In this document: positions 57,051-64,000 of the stretch, piece after piece
How positions within the stretch are numbered: the stretch's first letter is position 1
Layout: each line of letters opens with the position of its first letter
From: Cliona cf. orientalis
Lineage: Eukaryota > Porifera > Demospongiae > Clionaida > Clionaidae
Assembly: GCA_963930775.1 (NCBI GenBank)
Contig: OZ005689.1
Span: 1,860,001 to 1,924,000, forward strand
DNA: 64,000 nucleotides
Reading direction: 5' to 3'
Made by a program: the position numbers and the translations under genes
The notes under the pieces: generated by a model
Seen by the model: only the letters and a program-made list of their open reading frames with translations
Told to the model about the DNA's origin: nothing
The model's database searches: none

Positions 57051-58204
57051 CCACTCTCTCTCTTTCGGTCCAGATATTTGACAAAGTGTCTGAAAAGGTT
57101 CTCAATCAAAAGCCTGGGGAAGCAATGCGACTAGATGAAGCAAAACCGTAAGTGTGCTCTATTTGCGTGATATACATATACATGTACATTGCATTATATA
57201 ATGCCAAGGGTTTATAATTATAGGCCCTTGATAATGCCTGCTCAGTACGTATTATAATGGCTACCATATTATTGCTATAGGATGACATCATCTGATCTAC
57301 AAGATGTGGTTCTCTATTTATCCGACGTGGCGGTAACATTGAAATGCTTTGTTGAGGTGTACCCTCGCTGCACCCTACAGCTGGCCTCGGCCGGGTGGGT
57401 GGAGAGAGTTGTCTCATTCTACGGAGCCGTGATACCAGCTCTCCAGGAACACTGGCACAGGCTCAAGGGAGAAATAGAAAAGTAGGTCTCTAAGCAACAA
57501 ACTTTAATTTGAAGATGGAACTTTATATATATTAGTTTACAAGACATTGTACATGTAAGTGGATCTGACTTTTGCTGGAATTAGGTTCATAATGCATGTA
57601 TTATTATAATATTATAATAACCTTGCTCATTTCTCCCTCATCTTACTCGCTCACCAGTTCACAGTACGTCAAGTCTCGTTTCCGTTCGCTAAAGCGTGAC
57701 CTCACCTGGTTGGTCGACGCCTCCCTACATCACGTCTTCATCTCAAAGGTCGGCAAAGGTCAACCGAAGCCCGCTCCCGGGACCGGGAAAGGGGAGGGGC
57801 CAGGAGAGGAGGAGGGTAACTGCTGTGAAGTGGACGCCTTCATTACAACGATCACCGCCATACTTCCAGAGAAAGTGTAAGCTAGTAGCCACTACTCAGT
57901 GTCTTCAACTTTGTTGGTGAATATAATATTATTGTAGAGCAGTAAAGTTTTGTTGCTAGTGCAAGCCATGGAAATATCTTCCTAGAAAAATTGCATGCAG
58001 TGAAATTTTCCAACTGGAATATTTCTAGTGTTAAATATTATGTTATAATAATATTATGAGAGAGTGGTTTTAATTTATTCTTGATTTCTTTATCAGATTT
58101 CTTCGTGAGTTTGAGAAGCACTTCAGTCTGAAGGACACAGTAAGGGAGATACAACAGGCTCACCCTGAGATGTATCCTTTACCATATTACTCTTCAGCCT
58201 CTCT

Positions 58205-58264
<60 letters not shown>

Positions 58265-61211
58265 TCTGTCTTTCTCTCCCTCTCTCTCTCTCCCTCCCTT
58301 CTCTCTCTGACTCTCTCTCCCTACATACATGTACTTCTCTCATTATTTGTACATGACCTTCTCCTGTGTGTCTCCTTAACTTAAGATTATCAGCCCAGAA
58401 ACAAACTTTGACTACATTCTGTCTGCCCTTGGCTACTCCTCTCCTCCGGCTGCTGCGTGTAGACCGAGTGCAGCTGCCTCCTCCTCCTCCCCCTCCTCCT
58501 TCTCTGATGGACCCAGGGCAGCTGCTATTGATGAGGGAGTGATGATGTCACTGATCTCACAGGTCAAGGAAATTCTCTCTCATCTTGGCGATGGCTTCAT
58601 CAGGGTAAGATGGTTAACATGTACATGTAGCAAATTAATGTTAGACTCTAGCTGTCACAAATACTGTGATTTGATTGGTTAAAAACAAGGGTTCTAAGTT
58701 ACTTAGAAACCCTCTACTTAGAATCCCTCTACTTAGAAACCCTCTACTTAGAAAGCTAGTTCCTTAGGCAATAACATACAAAGTGTTACTAAGCAACAGC
58801 ATGCTAGAGTCTAAACAAGTTAGACACCTCAGCCAATGGGATCTACAGTCTTTAGAATACTTCAGACACTTATAAAACCCTCAGGCTTCGCCTTCGGGAT
58901 TTTATATCAGTGTCTTCAGTATTCTAAATCCTGTAGATCCCTTGGCTTCAGTGTCTAACTTATATTTAGTTGATGCAAAACTTTGCTTTTTGGCCCAATC
59001 CACAGAAATATCGAATGCTAGTACCCACACGTTAGTTAGTGATCTTTCCGCTACTATATACTGATACTAGTATTCTTTGAGTATGATTTTTTCACCTGAC
59101 AGATCATTAACCTTCCCAAGCTTATATTATTATAACATGTGTATCGTTTCTTCATCCTCCCCAGGCTTGTCTCATGAGCTACAGCCATAATCCTGAAGCA
59201 GTGATCAACCATGTCCTACAAGATGACCTTCTCCCTCGCCTCAAAGAACTGGACCAGTCACTGACTTCCCTCCCTCCAAACTGGCAGACCTGGTCCAGCA
59301 TCGACGACGACACATCAACCAATCAGAGCAGAGGAAGAGAAAAGGAGGAGGGGATTTCCCGGCTAGATCAAGCAGGTGCCGGTGGTGGTGGTGGTGATGG
59401 TTTCCATGGCGACTCCTTACTGGACCAGAGGAGTAGTGTATTTGATAACGATGAGTTTGATGTGTTTCGGAGGAAGGATGTTGATCGATCCAGGGTACAC
59501 ATCGGCAAAAAGTGAGTTACATGTAATTTATATATTATACACAAATGTAGTACATGTACATGTACTTGTACTACTACATGTATATATAAGGAACTGGATA
59601 AGCCGTATGTGCTTATTCACTTTTACTAGTCCCTGGCCTGATCCATCTACATGTATACAATGAAACCTTACCTTCTTTGGTTCCTGTGTGGGCATGTTGT
59701 ACGAAGAAGTCTCATACACTGTAATTTCAACCTAGGGACACTTCTGCTGTACTTGTACTCATGTATATTATGTTCAAAATCTCTAAAATCATAATTAATT
59801 TTTATAATCTAAACTGAATCCAAGAAGTCACAGCACTAGTGATCTGCTGTGGTACAATAATTCTATCCTCCTCCTTCAGATACGACGGTACCACAGTGTC
59901 CTCCCTATTGGATGACAAGTCTCATCTCTCCACGACCAGGGACAAGTACAAATCCTACGAGGTGGAGACCCCGTGGGTGGGGTATGTCAGCGAGGAAAGA
60001 GCGCTGCAGCTGGAGATGGAAGGGGGTGTGGCCGCCGGAATGGGAATGGGGATTGAGATGTACGACCCCTACAATGACGAGTATGATGATACGTATGATT
60101 CTCAGAATGTTGGAGCGGCAGATAATGACTCTGCAGATGAGCTCTTCACTGTCAAACGGTAAGCCAGTTTTTTTATGGAACCTCCGTATAAGCTAGTGCA
60201 ACAGGACACTATCCCTTGTCCCAGCTACTTAGAGACATTCAGTGGTCGTTGAAAAGATTGGAACCCAGGGACAAGGCTAGAGAACAACCTGGGTCCTCTG
60301 AGACTAATAGAGATATCCGTTTAATGTCTGCAATAAAGAGGCTCTGCTGTAATTTGAACCATATTCTCTATGTCTGTTTTAACCAAAATTTCAGTTGGAT
60401 CCTAGGCACCTGCTACATGCATGGTTTGCAGTCTATTTTATGATAAATTAAAAATAATCAGCTACTGGATATTAATTACTATGTAGATGAACATGTTAAT
60501 TAAAAATTATATAACTAAACATTATAATTATTATGTCGTTGTAGGTTAAACGAGAAGGGTCTGTATCGTCGAAACTGGACTGAGAGATCCGATGAAGACG
60601 AAGACCTCGACGAGAACAAACAGACAAACATCAGCCCCATTCCTCCGCCCACCGGTGGCTCCCAAGGCCCCTCCCACCATCACAACCAACCTATTCCTGG
60701 AAACTTTTCCCTACTAAAAAGAGACAAGAGTGAATCAGCAAATCCCAGCGACTCCATACCTAAAGCAAAGTCAAGCCATAAACCAACCGACACAGACAAA
60801 CAAAAAGAACTCGAATCGTTCGGTGGTGGGAAAGGAAAAAGATTGCAAAAGGGACGTGCAAAAGATCAGCGACATCATCCTTCACTGGGTAGACCAGAAG
60901 ACGGTGCCGGCAAAAAATTAGAAGAAAACGAAGCAAAAAGGGGAGGGACAGAAGGCGGAGGGAAAGGTGAAGAGGGAGTGGCTAAAGGGATAGTTGGAGG
61001 AGCTAAGAGTGGAGGAGGTGGGGCCAAGGGAGAAGTGGGAGGAGCTAAGGGTGGAGCCAGAGGAGGAGGGGCTAAAGGGGGTGGGGGAGGAGAGCAGAGG
61101 TCTCGCCAGTCCAAGGAGCGTCACAAGGGAAGTCGAGCCAACCACAATAGAAGAGCTATGGCCGATAGGAAGAGAGACAGAGGAATGGCTGGACCACCAG
61201 CTAGATACTAA
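55629..61211 (+). CDS. ASCC2: Activating signal cointegrator 1 complex subunit 2 (ASCC2), complete
   Basis: ASCC2 is the ubiquitin-binding subunit of the ASCC complex (ASCC3 helicase, alkylation repair, ribosome quality control). Thirteen exons: 55629-55712, 55871-56077, 56190-56248, 56323-56440, 56758-56955, 57074-57147, 57281-57481, 57658-57876, 58097-58171, 58394-58604, 59165-59511, 59880-60158, 60545-61211; 912 aa (human 757). N-terminal conserved blocks: HHKFWCQVMYDASLHKFLDS, RVFMTFLRMATNKES and FDVPKILDLCVLYGEGN. A CUE domain lies at ~462-510 (MMSLISQVKEILSHLGDGFI), followed by NDEFDVFRRKDVDRSRVHIG and DEYDDTYDSQNVGA. The basic C-terminus RANHNRRAMADRKRDRGM is diagnostic. A long Gly/Lys repeat region (exon 13) is expanded relative to vertebrates. 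The exon 9/10 junction is the least certain. Confidence 0.95.
55778..55805. repeat. Poly-G tract (28 G) in ASCC2 intron 1
   Basis: Uninterrupted G run 66 bases upstream of the exon 2 acceptor. Confidence 0.9.
56991..57063. repeat. (CT)n microsatellite immediately upstream of ASCC2 exon 6
   Basis: A CT run that also serves as the polypyrimidine tract before the acceptor at 57071-57073. A comparable run lies at about 58199-58315 before exon 10. Confidence 0.9.
58640..58972. repeat. Foldback repeat in ASCC2 intron 10 (copy 2 of the 13379 family)
   Basis: TTAGACTCTAG start and ~90% similarity by eye to 13379-13621. It has an extra internal triplication of AACCCTCTACTTAGA absent from the other copy. 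The end hairpin CCAATGGGATCTACAG / CTGTAGATCCCTTGG is preserved. Confidence 0.8.
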
Positions 61212-61534
61212 TGAACAATTAACAAACTTGAATGCTTAGAAATTGTACAACGTCGTGCACAAGTTCCTCTCTTCATGTATTATAAGCTTAAAATTATTAT
61301 CCGAGCAAAAATAATTAGAACCCCATTCTTGAACAAGTGTCATACAATGATACATATCCCCGTATTAAACTTCTTCCATAATAATAATTATTATGATCCA
61401 GGAATCTGCATTGTCTAGATCTGTTACCATATCGCTCCAAGCGATCGCAGCTGTTTCCGTGTCGGATCTACAATAACTGATCATTATCTAATAATTAATT
61501 CTTATTACTGCAACAAAGCCGCTATTATTAAAAG
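61212..61534. other. Spacer between ASCC2 stop and the repeat-protein start
   Basis: An AT-rich stretch of 323 bases. It must contain the ASCC2 3' end and possibly the promoter of the next gene. No canonical AATAAA was found. Confidence 0.4.
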
Positions 61535-62051
61535 ATGGGTAACTGGGTTAGTAAACGTGAAGACGGTGCTGAGATATCGATTCAGAGTTTCATTTCATGG
61601 TCGGAGATTATTGGGGAGTCTAGAGAAGAAGATATTCCGAGAGCTGAGGATCAGGAGCCACCAGCAGACTCTTGCAACTCGGACTCCAATCCAGCTTACG
61701 CGCTCTCTACTGGCGGCGCCACGACCTCTCTCTCAGGGGAAGTTCAGGTTGTTCCAAGAACTCCGGAGCCACCTGTAGATCACGACTCCAACCCAGCGGC
61801 TTACTCGCCCCGAGTCGCTGACTCTGAGTCCATAACTACTGGCGGCGCCGGTGCCACGAACTCTCTCTCTGGGGAAGTTCAGGCTGCTCCAAGAACTCCG
61901 GAGCCACCTGTAGATCACGACTCCAACCCAGCGGCTTACTCGCCCCGAGTCTCTGACTCTGAGTCTACTGGTGGCGCGGGTGCCACGAACTCTTTCTCAG
62001 GGGAAATTACTGTTCCGATAACTCAGGAGACACCCATCACTGATCATCCAG
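61535..62051 (+). CDS. Unknown protein, first exon: myristoylation-type N-terminus and ~45-aa repeats
   Basis: Not recognised. The ATG begins MGNWVSKREDG; Gly2 with Ser6 and Lys7 fits the N-myristoylation consensus, suggesting membrane association (inference). Then come 30 ordinary residues and a Pro/Ser/Glu-rich region. That region holds about 2.5 tandem units of ~45 residues: PRTPEPPVDHDSNPAAYSP, DSES, TGGAGATNSLSGEVQ. A donor (CCAG/GTATAATG) at 62051 leaves phase 1; without splicing, the frame stops at 62089. Downstream exons were not found in the window. Composition is GC-richer than the surroundings, as for the other coding exons here. The near-identical DNA of the repeats implies recent unit duplication. 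Confidence 0.55.
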
Positions 62052-62089
62052 GTATAATGAAGTATCAATGGTATTTTTATGGATTTTAA

Positions 62090-62811
62090 TGAAGTATTGT
62101 AGGCACCATTGCGGATTATAATGAAGTATTGAGGGGACATGGCAATGAATAACGAGTATTGATGGGATAGCTCATCCAGGGTGTGGAGAAATTATTATCA
62201 GTTTTATAGGGTAAAATGAGGATTTTGATTAATTTTATGGGATAAATCAGAAAATTGATTAGTATCGATGATGATTTTGTGAATTTTAAGTAGTATTTAG
62301 GGTAGAAAATGCAAATGATCCCTTCCCCCACAGGGGTGTACGCCCATTATCTGGAATAGCCCAAGGAAATAGATCTACAGGCTGGCATACCAAAATGTTG
62401 ATGGGTTGATTAATTTTCTTGATGCATTGGGGTATATACAGCTAGGTGAAGCTAGGTGACAACGAATTCTCGGATCTGGAGCCTGATTATCATGTACTAT
62501 CCTTAATATCTTTAGATTAATCAATTATCAGTGTCAGAAAGCCTCATGCAGAAGCACTCTGGGGGAGCATGCATGCTTTAAGGCCCCCCCCCCCTAGCCC
62601 TATATAGATGCATGGATATTGGCTGAAACACTACATGAGACCCTCACTTTAATTTGCAGAGCATTAATTTTTCTACCCTTGTATATTATGCAAGTAGGGA
62701 AGGTTTGATGGTTCCTTGTATATGGTTTATGTCAGTGTATTATAGCTAAGTTCTTAATAAATAATTATTATTGGCTGCATGGCCTACACATTAACAAAAT
62801 TAATTATTATA
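62090..62811. other. Non-coding AT-rich stretch downstream of the repeat-protein exon
   Basis: Just after the exon, short near-repeats (ATTATAATGAAGTATTG and TTTTATGGGATAAA types) occur at about 62050-62290. No gene is seen; it is probably an intron or 3' region. Confidence 0.4.
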
Positions 62812-63423
62812 TACCGTATAGCTCCAAATTTTCGTGGCACAATATTTTCGTGAATTTCGTGATTTGACTTCTGATCACGAAAATTTTCCTCACGAAAATT
62901 TAGTATTATTGTGGGCGTGGCCACGTTCTGCATAGCCTTGGCCCAACATCTACGTATGCGATACTAGTGAACGTGTGAACTGTCTGAAACGAAGTGTTAA
63001 ATCGCTGCTAACGATGTACAGACTCTGTACGTTTACTTTCAGGAAAGGAGCAAAAGTTCCTACCAAATCCGCAATGATCTTTGTCCAACACGACAATTTC
63101 CTTCTTGTATCGAATACGCCAGCAACCACGTTGAAGAGATGGCCAAACGGACGACAGCAGAAGGCGCTAAAGGCATAAAAAAAAGGCCCGTATAAGTCTT
63201 GTCTAGTTTCTTTCTCTTCATACTAGCGTGCTAGTCCAATACCGAGCCACGTGCAATTGTGGGCGGGGCGACAACGTGAATTGTCCGCACAGGGGCCGAG
63301 ACACGGCAGTATTCACGAAAAAATGTGGCGATCACGAAATTTTTATCACGAAATTTTTCATTCATGGGATTTTCAGCAATTTCACGAAAATTTTGAACCA
63401 CGAAAATTTGGAGCTATACGGTA
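62812..63423. mobile_element. ACCGTATAGC-family foldback element, ~612 bp
   Basis: Ends TACCGTATAGCTCCAAATTT and AAATTTGGAGCTATACGGTA, an exact 20-base inverted match. The interior is rich in CACGAAAATTTT in both orientations. A short open frame inside (62975-63178) has no recognisable protein features. Confidence 0.85.
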
Positions 63424-63953
63424 GTCATTGTTAATATTGCGACCAATTATGGCATTGTCAGTGAATTTAGCTTAAGCAACCACTATTATGATGTGCAGAT
63501 CATGCATGACATTGCAAAAATTATTGTGATATCGGGGAGTATAGTACAATATATAGCTAGGATCAAGCAACAAACACAGTGTGTTCTGGGGACTAAATAT
63601 GGTGGCCGAGAGAGACACATGTACACTCCATATGTCTACGACTGTATCACTGTTAAGTGATTCGAACTGTAAGTGGTTCAATCTCAACTGTGGGCAAACT
63701 CTATCATGGTACTGGTGACCCACTGTGGTCACCATGACAGAAATTGCCCATTGAAACTCCCACTTAGGGTGACCACTCACTCAGCAGTCTCTGATCATGC
63801 AAACATTTGTAAATAGGTTGCATGGGTGAAATTCCACAAATTGCAAGCCAAACCAAGTGTTGTGTCTGTCATTATCAAGGAACAGATGTTCCCTGCATGG
63901 CCAATATGCATGGCAAGCTAGTTAGTTCCTGACCTCTTGAAGCATTAATATAT

Positions 63954-64000
63954 TACCGTATAGCCGGAAATATTGGCAGGAATTAAATTTGGCAGTTGAG
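63954..64000. mobile_element. Start of another ACCGTATAGC-family element (runs off window)
   Basis: Starts TACCGTATAGCCGGAAATAT, the same terminal repeat as the elements at 25010 and 62812. The right end is outside the window. Confidence 0.7.

Noticed and set aside
60843-61211. Alternative Gly/Lys-rich frame at the end of ASCC2
   Set aside because: It lies in another frame over ASCC2 exon 13, whose conserved RANHNRRAMADRKR ending fixes the true frame.
62975-63178. 67-codon frame inside the ACCGTATAGC element
   Set aside because: Short, with no recognisable domain and no splice context; probably chance.

Overview
The window is eukaryotic nuclear DNA from an animal. Genes are split by many GT..AG introns, there are tRNA-His genes with Pol III T-run terminators, and the conserved proteins are animal-type: GSK3, ASCC2 and SV2-like transporters. 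Three things suggest an early-branching metazoan, most likely a demosponge (inference, not proven): moderately AT-rich sequence crowded with short foldback elements, ACATGTACATGTA-type repeats, and very large beta-helix/multi-TM surface proteins of the kind that are numerous in sponges.

Layout. (1) 1-8.1 kb: two head-to-head copies of a large membrane protein gene with a beta-helix ectodomain. They lie in the arms of a giant imperfect palindrome centred near 2,780; the left copy runs off the window. (2) 9.7-21.9 kb, minus strand: a complete eight-exon GSK3 kinase gene whose introns are full of GA microsatellites. (3) 22.7-27.7 kb, minus: SV2-like transporter gene A. (4) 27.9-39.0 kb: a duplicated copy of only the last two exons of the second SV2-like gene. 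The intron between them has been split by an ~8 kb transposon-like element (29,231-37,253) with perfect 36-bp terminal inverted repeats, a 5-bp target duplication and inverted arrays of ~145-bp repeats. (5) 39-47.7 kb: repeat-rich DNA with one secreted cysteine-rich protein gene (43.7-44.4 kb, minus). (6) 47.75-55.47 kb, minus: SV2-like gene B, seven exons, with a small tRNA-His cluster in intron 2 on the other strand. (7) 55.63-61.21 kb, plus: a complete 13-exon ASCC2 gene, divergent from SV2-like B with only 163 bp between start codons. (8) 61.5-62.1 kb, plus: first exon of an unknown protein with an N-myristoylation-type start and ~45-residue repeats. (9) 62.8-64 kb: foldback elements.

The genes do not form a pathway. 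GSK3 (signalling), ASCC2 (ribosome-quality-control and repair cofactor) and the SV2-like transporters are neighbours by location only. The divergent ASCC2/SV2-B pair may share a promoter, and the palindromic surface-receptor pair may exchange sequence by gene conversion. The most unusual material is mobile: the 8-kb inverted-array element, and a family of foldback elements starting TAGCCTCG or TAGTCTCG that carry 9-bp target duplications.
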